Assembly (NCBI GenBank): GCA_002345475.1
Contig: DDWC01000189.1
Span: 3,067 to 8,276, forward strand
DNA length: 5,210 bases
Reading direction: 5' to 3'
From: Firmicutes bacterium UBA2296
Lineage (GTDB): Bacteria > Bacillota > UBA994
Position 1 is the stretch's first letter, and each line of letters starts with the position of its first letter. This document shows, in pieces, positions 1 to 5,210 of the stretch. Made by a program: the position numbers and the translations under genes. The notes under the pieces are model-generated. The model did no database searches. It was not told the DNA's origin and saw only the letters and a program-made list of their open reading frames with translations.

Positions 1-35
1 GCCCAACAAAGGCGCTGCTTCCCTGTCCGCATACA

Positions 36-2042
36 TTAGAGGTATTCCGCGAACCAGTCCGCGATGTGTTTAAGCCGCTCCAGGCGCAGCTCGGGCTTGC
101 CGTTGCGGGAGAGGTCGTGGTTGGCTCCGTTAAAGCGCACCAGCCTAGTCTGAACTCCCAGCTGCCTGAGATAAATGTACAGTTGTTCTGCCTGCTCAAT
201 CGGGCAGCGCATGTCCTGCTCGCTGTGAATAATCAAAAGAGGCGTCTTCATGTTCTTAACATAAGTAATGGGAGAATGCTTGAGCATCATGTCCACATTA
301 TCCCACGGATTGCCGCCAACTTCATACTCTGTGAAATAATAGCCAATGTCACTTACGCCATAGAAGCTCATCCAGTTAGATATGCATCGCTGGGTCACAG
401 CAGCCTTGAAACGATTGGTATGCCCGACCATCCAGTTTGTCATGAAGCCACCATAACTGCCACCGGTCACACCGATACGATCCGCATCCACCCAGTCCAG
501 TTTCTCCACATGCTCTACGCCAGCCATCAGGTCTGCATAGTCGTTGCCGCCGTAATCGCCACGAACTGCGTCCACAAACTTCTGCCCGTAACCATGACTG
601 CCCCGCGGGTTAGTGAAGACGACGCCGTATCCGAGACCGGCCAGCATCTGATATTCATGGAAGAAAGAAAACCCGTACTGTGTATGTGGTCCGCCGTGGA
701 TTTGCATGATGAGGGGGTACTTCTGACCTGTACTAAAGCCATGGGGCTTCATTATCCAGGCGTGAATATCCCATCCGTCCGCCCCCTTGTACCAGAACTC
801 TTCCGGCTCACTCAGTTCTCTTTCAGACAGCCACTCCGCGTTCCAGTCCGTCAGCTTCGTCTCCTCTTCGCCTTCCAGCAAATACACATTAGCTGGATGA
901 AGCAGCGATGCAGAAGTGAATGCCAGGCGTCCCTGTGCAAAGCGCGGGGAGAATCCCTGTACATGGCGTTTGCCTGTCGTAACCTGTTTAACCTCTCCTC
1001 CTGCACTGGGCACTGAAAAGATGTGTGCTGAACCCTGGTCGCATGCCAGAAAGTAGATCTCTCCACCGTCTGGGCTAAAAAGAAGCATTTCACCGGGAGA
1101 TCCATAGCGGCTGTCCGTACCCGTAGTGTCACCGACGGTATTGTCGAACTGACCTGTAAGGCACACCGACTCCCCACCCGTCGCATCCACCAACCAGACC
1201 CTGCCCAGCGTGGCACCAAGGTATTCTGCTCTGTGGCCTACGTAAGCGATTTTCTGCCCGCAAGGCGAGAATTTGGGGTTGCCCGCCGGCCCCACCTCGT
1301 TGGTGATCTGGCGGATCTCTCCTCCTGTGGACGGAACCGTGTAGATGTCTGCATAGCTCGGATTCTTGTCCGTATCTCTATCCCTGTTGGCAGAAAACAC
1401 CAGGGTAGTGCCATCGGGAGACCAGGAAGGAGAATTGTGGTCGTAATCGCCGTCGGTCAGACATGTCGGGGCACCGCCCTCTGCTGCTATCACCCAGATG
1501 TGATTGGTCTTGCCGTCGACAAAACCCATGGCATCGTTGGACTTATAGCGCAAACGATCAACGACGACCGGTTGCTCGCGTTTCTTTTTGTTTTCCTCCT
1601 CCTTCTCCTTGTCCGTGCGCACTTTCAGCAGTAGCTCACGATCTTCGTCGTGGGTGAAGCGTGAGGTGAAAGCCAGCATTGTTCCGTCCGGGGACCACAC
1701 GGGACCTGCAGCGCCATAGCGCAGTTCCGTCAGCTGCCTGGCCTCTCCTCCGTTCACCAAGTCAAGAACCCATACTTGCTTGTCTCCACTGCGATCAGAC
1801 ACAAAGGCGATTTTGCCCCCGTCGGGAGAAAAACGTGGGCTGTTGTCATGTTTCTTGCCGAAAGTCAATTGCCTTTGCTCCGAACCATCGGCGTTGCTCA
1901 TGAAGATGTTTGAGCAGTACTCCTTGCTCTTTTCGTCAATATGGGTTCGGACATAAGCAACGCGAGTGCCGCAGGCTGAGATGTCGGGGCCTGACACAAA
2001 TTTCAGCTTGAGCAGGTCTTCCCGGGATATCGCTGGTTTCAT
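36..2042 (-). CDS. S9 family serine peptidase (acylaminoacyl-peptidase / YuxL-like), beta-propeller plus alpha/beta hydrolase
   Basis: This 668-residue protein is a complete prolyl-oligopeptidase-clan enzyme (family S9, acylaminoacyl-peptidase branch), expected to cleave short or N-acylated peptides in the cytoplasm; no signal peptide is visible. Residues about 1-400 form a beta-propeller, shown by repeated 'FSPDG/WSPDG' turns near residues 71, 116, 207, 258 and 322 that are typical of PD40/WD40-like blades. Residues about 410-668 are the hydrolase domain: oxyanion-hole motif HGGPH (449-453), nucleophile Ser529 in GGSYGG, Asp610 in the HSEQD-M-R loop and His642 in GANHDLSR. All three catalytic residues are present, so it should be active. 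A Lys/Glu-rich stretch (about 138-156) lies between blades, as in many Bacillota homologues. The ATG start is supported by AAGGAGT seven bases upstream. It follows the methyltransferase gene by 81 bases without an obvious terminator and may be co-transcribed. Exact peptide specificity cannot be read from the sequence. Confidence 0.95.
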   Translation of the reverse strand: MKPAISREDLLKLKFVSGPDISACGTRVAYVRTHIDEKSKEYCSNIFMSNADGSEQRQLTFGKKHDNSPRFSPDGGKIAFVSDRSGDKQVWVLDLVNGGEARQLTELRYGAAGPVWSPDGTMLAFTSRFTHDEDRELLLKVRTDKEKEEENKKKREQPVVVDRLRYKSNDAMGFVDGKTNHIWVIAAEGGAPTCLTDGDYDHNSPSWSPDGTTLVFSANRDRDTDKNPSYADIYTVPSTGGEIRQITNEVGPAGNPKFSPCGQKIAYVGHRAEYLGATLGRVWLVDATGGESVCLTGQFDNTVGDTTGTDSRYGSPGEMLLFSPDGGEIYFLACDQGSAHIFSVPSAGGEVKQVTTGKRHVQGFSPRFAQGRLAFTSASLLHPANVYLLEGEEETKLTDWNAEWLSERELSEPEEFWYKGADGWDIHAWIMKPHGFSTGQKYPLIMQIHGGPHTQYGFSFFHEYQMLAGLGYGVVFTNPRGSHGYGQKFVDAVRGDYGGNDYADLMAGVEHVEKLDWVDADRIGVTGGSYGGFMTNWMVGHTNRFKAAVTQRCISNWMSFYGVSDIGYYFTEYEVGGNPWDNVDMMLKHSPITYVKNMKTPLLIIHSEQDMRCPIEQAEQLYIYLRQLGVQTRLVRFNGANHDLSRNGKPELRLERLKHIADWFAEYL

Positions 2043-2048
2043 TTGATC

Positions 2049-2055
2049 ACTCCTT
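2049..2055 (-). promoter_or_regulatory. Ribosome binding site of the S9 peptidase gene
   Basis: On the minus strand TAAGGAGTGAT precedes the ATG at 2042. It matches the anti-16S consensus with a single G missing, at good spacing (about 7 bases), and fixes the start codon. No convincing promoter is seen in the 81-base gap. Confidence 0.75.
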
Positions 2056-2123
2056 ACGATTTACTTGTTTTCCCTGTATTACTTACACACTTCCCTCGCC
2101 AAACCCTTTCGACTGCAGAGATT

Positions 2124-3281
2124 TTAATCACTGCGTCGGGCCTCCAGAAGCCTGTCCAGCCAGGGGACTATGCCCAGTTTTTCTTTCAGTTCCGCGTAAG
2201 TTCGGACAGCGTTTGTTTTGCCTGTGTACTCTGCTCTCAACATGATGTTTTTTGGCGTATCCAGCGGAGAAACGTACTCTGCCACACTTACCCGGTAACC
2301 GTACGCTTCAAGTCCCAGTGAACGAAGGCCATCGGTAATAGTGTCTGCAAGACGGGTTTTGAAAACGTTATATGCGGCAATAGGCGCAAGAGAACCAAAG
2401 TCTATCTCGTCATTAAGCGATGACTGGCAGCATGGCACGGCCACTATGTATTTCGAACCCAGATCAACGCCCAGTGCCAGTGCCATGTCTGTGGCGGTGT
2501 CACAAGCATGAAGTGAAAGCACCATATCGACTTTGCGTCCAGGTTTGTAATCCTTAACATCGCTAACCACAAACTCCATGTTGCGATACATAAGTTTCTC
2601 CTGTATGGCACGACTGGCTGCCACCACTTTTTCGTTGTTGTCTATGCCGATGAAGTAACAGGGCTTGCGCAATTTTTCATGTATATAGTAATTGAGGGCA
2701 AAGGAGAGATAGGACTTTCCGCAGCCACAATCGAGAATCGTCAGTTCACGCCCCTCTGGCCAATTATCCAACATCTGCGCCACAAGCTCTATGAAGCGGT
2801 CCACCTGATACAGTTTACGCCGCTTGTCACCTTTGACCTGCCCATCTTCCGACATGATACCGACGGCGCGAAAAAGGTCAGCGGCCTCTCTAACGTTAAC
2901 AAACTGTTGTCTGGTTCCTCCGGCCGGCTCGTAGCTGACATGATCTTGGTCAGCGTCCAGGCGCTTTTTGTCTGAGATTCTCGTGCTCACCTTACCTCTC
3001 CGGCGCTCCATGGTCAGTTCGCTGGTGCGATCGACGAAGACCAGCAAAAAATCATCCTTTTCACCAATCACGGATATTATTTCCCCTATTATCTCGTCTG
3101 CTGCGCCCTCTTGCGGAGACTTCCCCTGGACCTGCACCCTGAACCGGTCCGTGTCCCAAACCGGATGCACTGTTAGCTTCCGCTTGCCCTGGCTGTTGGC
3201 AATTGTGACTTCCCCGCTGACAAAACTGTCATTAAGACGCAGACTAAGGCTCTGCAGGAGCATTCCAAGTTTTGAATCCAC
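2124..3281 (-). CDS. Class I SAM-dependent methyltransferase (Methyltransf_32-like), substrate unknown
   Basis: This is a complete 385-residue cytoplasmic protein. Residues about 155-350 form a Rossmann-type SAM-binding domain: motif I ILDCGCGKSYLSF (182-194), the acidic end of strand beta2 in IGIDNN (Asp214), SDVKDY (240-245), then LSLHACDTATD (255-265) and VPCCQ (282-286). The CGCGKSYL, LHACDTATD and PCCQ/PCCH signatures match the Methyltransf_32 group, which also includes the eukaryotic METTL25 and GSTCD proteins. The substrate is not established for bacterial members; RNA or a protein is my guess. Residues 1 to about 110 make a separate N-terminal region without a motif I recognise, ending in a basic patch (MERRRGK, 91-97; DKKR, 104-107). 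Translation starts at GTG: an in-frame stop lies three codons upstream, and GGAG sits nine bases before it. The gene is divergent from the lipoprotein gene and upstream of the peptidase gene. Confidence 0.88.
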   Translation of the reverse strand: MDSKLGMLLQSLSLRLNDSFVSGEVTIANSQGKRKLTVHPVWDTDRFRVQVQGKSPQEGAADEIIGEIISVIGEKDDFLLVFVDRTSELTMERRRGKVSTRISDKKRLDADQDHVSYEPAGGTRQQFVNVREAADLFRAVGIMSEDGQVKGDKRRKLYQVDRFIELVAQMLDNWPEGRELTILDCGCGKSYLSFALNYYIHEKLRKPCYFIGIDNNEKVVAASRAIQEKLMYRNMEFVVSDVKDYKPGRKVDMVLSLHACDTATDMALALGVDLGSKYIVAVPCCQSSLNDEIDFGSLAPIAAYNVFKTRLADTITDGLRSLGLEAYGYRVSVAEYVSPLDTPKNIMLRAEYTGKTNAVRTYAELKEKLGIVPWLDRLLEARRSD

Positions 3282-3290
3282 TGACCATCA

Positions 3291-3294
3291 CTCC
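3291..3294 (-). promoter_or_regulatory. Ribosome binding site deciding the GTG start of the methyltransferase
   Basis: GGAG on the minus strand lies nine bases before the GTG at 3281. An in-frame TGA lies just upstream, so no longer protein is possible. The nearby ATG at 3288-3286 is in another frame. Confidence 0.6.
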
Positions 3295-3304
3295 ATCGTC
3301 GCCC

Positions 3305-3313
3305 ATAATAGCA
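3305..3313 (-). promoter_or_regulatory. Candidate extended -10 promoter for the methyltransferase gene
   Basis: The minus strand reads TGCTATTAT, an extended -10 (TGn plus five of six TATAAT bases). It would start transcription near 3298 and leave a leader of about 17 bases that still carries the GGAG ribosome site. No -35 box is visible at normal spacing, which extended -10 promoters can do without. Other minus-strand -10-like words (TATACT at 3344-3339, TATTAT at 3336-3331) are alternatives. Confidence 0.3.
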
Positions 3314-3329
3314 GGGCAAATTTGTCGTA

Positions 3330-3335
3330 TATAAT
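3330..3335 (+). promoter_or_regulatory. Candidate -10 box for the lipoprotein gene
   Basis: A perfect TATAAT lies in an AT-rich patch about 106 bases before the lipoprotein start. It would give transcription from about 3342 and a leader of about 100 bases. No good -35 box is found 16-18 bases upstream, so it either needs an activator or is a chance match in AT-rich DNA. It is the best plus-strand candidate in this gap. Confidence 0.35.
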
Positions 3336-3426
3336 AGTAGTATACACATCCCGCGCTGAACTCGGTGTGAAAAGCTACCCGTGAAAGCAACGGTGGGTCG
3401 GCCTGACGCTCAGACACTTGAGCAAT

Positions 3427-3438
3427 TAAGGAGGTGAT
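3427..3438 (+). promoter_or_regulatory. Perfect 12-base Shine-Dalgarno sequence of the lipoprotein gene
   Basis: TAAGGAGGTGAT is the full complement of the usual Bacillota 16S rRNA 3' end. The AGGAGG core ends seven bases before the GTG start at 3442. The match decides the start: the ATG inside it (3437) runs into a stop after three codons. It predicts strong translation initiation unless it is masked by leader structure. Confidence 0.85.
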
Positions 3439-3441
3439 GAA

Positions 3442-3876
3442 GTGCTGAAAAAAGGGTGCAAACTATCTACCCTCTTTGCCCTGGTAACTCTCCTGCTCTG
3501 GACATTGACGGCTTGCCGCACTGCAATGTCCAACAGAGTATATGGTGAAGAAGTACCGATTGGCATCCGCGATGATTTCCTGCGCGACCGGGATGCCGGA
3601 GGGGCGTATGGCTACTGGCCAGAAACCCACTCCGTCGGAGCCGCCTATGTGCTTCTGTCTGTGGGCCTCGAGGAACGCTTCGACTCCGTCATCAAGATCC
3701 ACTCCATCGACTACGAGAGAGGTAGCGGAACTATCATAATATTGGCGGAAGAGATAGACGTGGCAGAGATCACCAACGGCGGCTATAACCCTGACGATTG
3801 GTACTTCCTGTTACGGTTCGAGGTCTTTGTGCGCGACATCTTTGTCTTCTATCCCGACGGATCACAATGGGGCTGA
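3442..3876 (+). CDS. Small uncharacterised lipoprotein
   Basis: This 144-residue protein, with a GTG start, has a classic type II signal peptide: a basic N-terminus (Lys3, Lys4, Lys7), a hydrophobic core (about residues 8-22) and the lipobox LTAC with Cys25 as the expected lipidated residue. The mature part (about 120 residues) should sit on the outer face of the cytoplasmic membrane. I recognise no family. It is acidic, with an Asp/Glu/Arg-rich start (DDFLRDRDAGG, 44-54), a probable beta-rich middle with a repetitive hydrophobic strand (SGTIIILAEE, 95-104) and an aromatic C-terminus (DDWYFLLRFEVFVRDIFVFY). There are no membrane helices after the signal, and Cys25 is the only Cys left after processing. 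It is flanked by its own ribosome site and terminator, so it is probably monocistronic. It could be a substrate-binding or envelope-stress protein, but nothing in the sequence decides this. That it is a real lipoprotein is well supported; its function is unknown. Confidence 0.85.
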   Translation: MLKKGCKLSTLFALVTLLLWTLTACRTAMSNRVYGEEVPIGIRDDFLRDRDAGGAYGYWPETHSVGAAYVLLSVGLEERFDSVIKIHSIDYERGSGTIIILAEEIDVAEITNGGYNPDDWYFLLRFEVFVRDIFVFYPDGSQWG

Positions 3877-3903
3877 TGTGCTAAAAACACACAGCCCCAT
3901 TTT
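3866..3903 (+). terminator. Stem-loop terminator overlapping the lipoprotein stop codon
   Basis: The left arm (3866-3880) pairs with the right arm (3888-3901) over 14 base pairs with a strong GGGGC/GCCCC core. One bulged A (3876, the last base of the TGA stop) interrupts the left arm, and the loop is CTAAAAA. The plus-strand tail is a short TTTT (3900-3903) followed by CCCC, so it is only moderately intrinsic-like. It lies between the convergent lipoprotein and trpS genes, and the hairpin also forms in trpS transcripts, though the U-run on that side is poor. Confidence 0.7.
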
Positions 3904-3911
3904 CCCCGATC

Positions 3912-4889
3912 CTATCTGACACCCATGGCCCGCCTGACTCGATCCAGAGTGTTATCAGCAACTGCCCGAGCCCGCTCTGCGCCTTCAATCAGCAAGGCCT
4001 CTAACTGCCCAGACGCCAGAATATCCTCTGTACGCTGGCGGATTGGCGACAGAATCTCTACCACAGCTTCAGCCGTGTCTTTCTTAAGGTCGCCGTAGCC
4101 CTTACCCGAAAAATGGGTTTCAAGCTCAGCTATGGACCTGTTGCTACAAAGCGAGTTAATTACCAACAAGTTGCTGACACCGGCTTTGCTCTCGGGATCA
4201 TAGCGCACTTCTCTTCCGGTGTCAGTGACCGCCCGCATTATTTTCTTTCGAATCACGTCGGGTGAATCCATAAGACTGACGTAGCTGGCCGGGATCTCGC
4301 TAGACTTACTCATTTTGCGTGTGGGGTCGTCCAGAGCCATGATACGCGCTCCGAACTTGGGTATCTGGTGCTCAGGGATGACAAACACCTTGCCAAACCG
4401 CTGATTGAAACGGATTGCTATGTCGCGACACAGTTCTATATGCTGTTTCTGGTCTTCGCCCACCGGAACGAAGTCAGTGTCGTAGAGGAGAATATCGGCA
4501 GCCTGTAGTACGGGGTAGGTATAAAGACCCACCGACACCGAGTCCCTACCCTCGGACTTATCCTTAAATTGCGTCATGCGATTGAGCTCACCCATATAAC
4601 TGACGCATTGCAGTAGCCAGGCCAGCTCGCTGTGAGCACTTACGTGCGATTGAACAAAAAGGGTCGACCGCCGGGGGTCCAGTCCCACTGCCAGATAAGT
4701 TGCTGCCAGGCGCTGTACCTGTTCACGCAGCGCCTGGGGGTCCTGCGGTAGAGTCAGCGCGTGCAAATCGACGATGCAGTAGAAGGACTCATGATCAACC
4801 TGACGCTTAACAAAATGCTGTAGCGCGCCAAGGTAGTTGCCAATCGTCAGTACCCCTGATGGCTGTATTCCAGAAAACACGCGTTTCAT
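3912..4889 (-). CDS. trpS: Tryptophanyl-tRNA synthetase (TrpRS)
   Basis: The protein charges tRNA-Trp with tryptophan using ATP and acts as a cytoplasmic homodimer. From the ATG at 4889 it is 325 residues, about the usual length of bacterial TrpRS, and it begins MKRVFSGIQPSG like the Bacillus enzyme. The class I signatures are complete: the HIGH-equivalent TIGN (15-18) after PSG, the dimer and tryptophan-pocket motif NRMTQFK (103-109), Asp132 in QAADILLYDTD (the residue that contacts the indole nitrogen in Bacillus stearothermophilus TrpRS), GEDQKQH (144-150) and KMSKS (192-196). A frame extension to an ATG at 4961 is rejected: GAGGAGG lies six bases before 4889, while the extra 24 residues look unlike TrpRS and overlap the upstream gene. 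The gene follows the glycosylase-family gene by 25 bases, so the two are probably co-transcribed. That gap is too short for a T-box leader. It ends convergently with the lipoprotein gene. Confidence 0.97.
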   Translation of the reverse strand: MKRVFSGIQPSGVLTIGNYLGALQHFVKRQVDHESFYCIVDLHALTLPQDPQALREQVQRLAATYLAVGLDPRRSTLFVQSHVSAHSELAWLLQCVSYMGELNRMTQFKDKSEGRDSVSVGLYTYPVLQAADILLYDTDFVPVGEDQKQHIELCRDIAIRFNQRFGKVFVIPEHQIPKFGARIMALDDPTRKMSKSSEIPASYVSLMDSPDVIRKKIMRAVTDTGREVRYDPESKAGVSNLLVINSLCSNRSIAELETHFSGKGYGDLKKDTAEAVVEILSPIRQRTEDILASGQLEALLIEGAERARAVADNTLDRVRRAMGVR

Positions 4890-4895
4890 AGTCTG

Positions 4896-4902
4896 CCTCC
4901 TC
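4896..4902 (-). promoter_or_regulatory. Ribosome binding site deciding the trpS start
   Basis: GAGGAGG on the minus strand ends six bases before the ATG at 4889. It picks this start over the in-frame ATG at 4961, which lies inside the upstream coding region. Confidence 0.85.
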
Positions 4903-4914
4903 ACCAAATCTGGT

Positions 4915-5210
4915 TTAGTCTGTCTTCTCCCAGGGTTCCACTTCTCCAGGCACCACCACAAAGAGCGGGTGCGCCATCAGCGGCGATTGCGCCAATGCCT
5001 GCAGGCGCTCGGGATCGCGTATGACCAACTTCCTGCGCAGATGTTCTCCCTCGAAGTTCATTTGCCCGAGGGACACTGGTATGCTTTCCGGGGCATTCTG
5101 TCCCAGGTCAATTTTCGACCCGTCGAACCGATATCCCCTGGAAACCGCTTCTTCGTAAACCCAACACATGTAACTGTTGATGGCCGCCTGGGGAGAACTG
5201 TGATTGCGAA
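4915..5210 (-). CDS. Pyrimidine-dimer DNA glycosylase family protein (Pyr_excise-like), partial, N-terminus beyond the window
   Basis: The frame is open through the right edge; the ATG at 5169 is internal, because the reading continues upstream as RNHSSPQAAINSY, which fits the family. About 98 C-terminal residues are visible. They resemble bacterial members of the family of phage T4 endonuclease V (PF03013): 'RxHxxPxAAINSYM..VYEEAVSRGYRFDGSKI', then EGEHLRRKL..RDPERLQAL and the C-terminal HPLFVVVPGEVEPWE. T4 endonuclease V removes UV-induced pyrimidine dimers and nicks the abasic strand; many bacterial relatives are untested. The N-terminal catalytic part (Thr2 and Glu23 in the T4 enzyme) lies outside the window, so activity cannot be judged. 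It ends 25 bases before trpS and probably shares its transcript. The family assignment is from recalled sequence pattern, not a search. Confidence 0.7.
   Translation of the reverse strand, partial: RNHSSPQAAINSYMCWVYEEAVSRGYRFDGSKIDLGQNAPESIPVSLGQMNFEGEHLRRKLVIRDPERLQALAQSPLMAHPLFVVVPGEVEPWEKTD

Larger units (their letters stand above)
3282..3441. other. Divergent intergenic control region
   Basis: This 160-base gap separates the divergent methyltransferase and lipoprotein genes. Its centre (about 3305-3347) is clearly AT-rich and holds -10-like words on both strands plus an imperfect palindrome, GTATA at 3328-3332 and TATAC at 3341-3345. The right part (3346-3426) is GC-richer, without a reading frame I believe, and contains short complementary segments that could fold in the lipoprotein mRNA leader. 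I recognise no known riboswitch class. Confidence 0.5.

Noticed and set aside
1..35. Possible terminator downstream of the peptidase gene (GCCC / GGCGC near the left edge)
   Set aside because: Only three or four pairs form and the sequence is cut by the window edge, so nothing can be supported.
66..1016. Long plus-strand open frame (316 codons) opposite the S9 peptidase gene
   Set aside because: It lies wholly antisense to a gene with clear catalytic motifs, its translation resembles no known protein, and I see no proper ribosome site. It is a frame shadow; the same holds for the plus-strand frames at 1233-1634, 1463-1657 and 1679-1903.
2043..2123. Promoter or terminator between the methyltransferase and peptidase genes
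   Set aside because: The best minus-strand pair (TTGGCG and TAATAC) has poor matches and a 15-base spacer. No stem with a T-run is seen; CTGCAG is just a six-base palindrome.
2679..3384. Plus-strand frames (98 and 138 codons) opposite the methyltransferase gene
   Set aside because: They are antisense to a confidently assigned gene and have low-complexity Ser/Arg/Leu-rich translations without recognisable domains. The second one only extends by chance into the intergenic gap.
3346..3426. Known riboswitch (c-di-GMP-I, cobalamin or ZTP type) in the lipoprotein leader
   Set aside because: Words such as GAAAGCAACGGTGGGT look superficially like pieces of these classes, but the conserved cores and long paired stems are absent. 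Only an Infernal scan could revive the idea.
3463..3739. Alternative small frames within the lipoprotein gene (minus 3463-3702, plus 3542-3739)
   Set aside because: The frame at 3442 has a signal peptide, a lipobox and a perfect ribosome site; these overlapping frames have none of those features.
4890..4961. N-terminal extension of TrpS by 24 residues to an ATG at 4961
   Set aside because: The extension overlaps the end of the upstream gene in another frame and is unlike TrpRS sequence. A strong GAGGAGG sits six bases before the ATG at 4889, where the protein begins like other TrpRS enzymes.

Overview
The window holds five protein-coding genes. Four are on the minus strand: an S9 peptidase, a SAM-dependent methyltransferase, tryptophanyl-tRNA synthetase, and a gene cut by the right edge. 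One small lipoprotein gene is on the plus strand. I see no tRNA, rRNA, CRISPR array, insertion sequence or phage gene. The sequence suggests a Bacillota (Firmicutes) chromosome of moderate GC, roughly half G+C. The reasons are strong Shine-Dalgarno sequences (the lipoprotein gene has a full 12-base anti-16S match), GTG starts, a TrpS very like the Bacillus type, and a YuxL-like S9 peptidase with the charged insertion common in that phylum. Genus cannot be told from this window.

Layout from left to right: S9 acylaminoacyl-peptidase-type enzyme (minus, 36-2042); an 81-base gap without a visible terminator; a two-part methyltransferase (minus, 2124-3281); a 160-base AT-rich divergent control region (3282-3441); an uncharacterised lipoprotein (plus, 3442-3876); a stem-loop terminator overlapping that gene's stop codon and lying between two convergent genes; trpS (minus, true start at 4889); and the C-terminal part of a pyrimidine-dimer DNA glycosylase family protein (minus, 4915-5210, open at the window edge) 25 bases upstream of trpS.

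There are probably two minus-strand transcription units, glycosylase-trpS and methyltransferase-peptidase, with the lipoprotein as a single-gene unit between them. I see no shared pathway: the content is housekeeping (translation, DNA repair, peptide turnover, probable RNA or protein methylation) plus one orphan exported protein. I found no convincing new multi-gene system. The least explained items are the lipoprotein with its roughly 100-base leader, and the unknown substrate of the methyltransferase.
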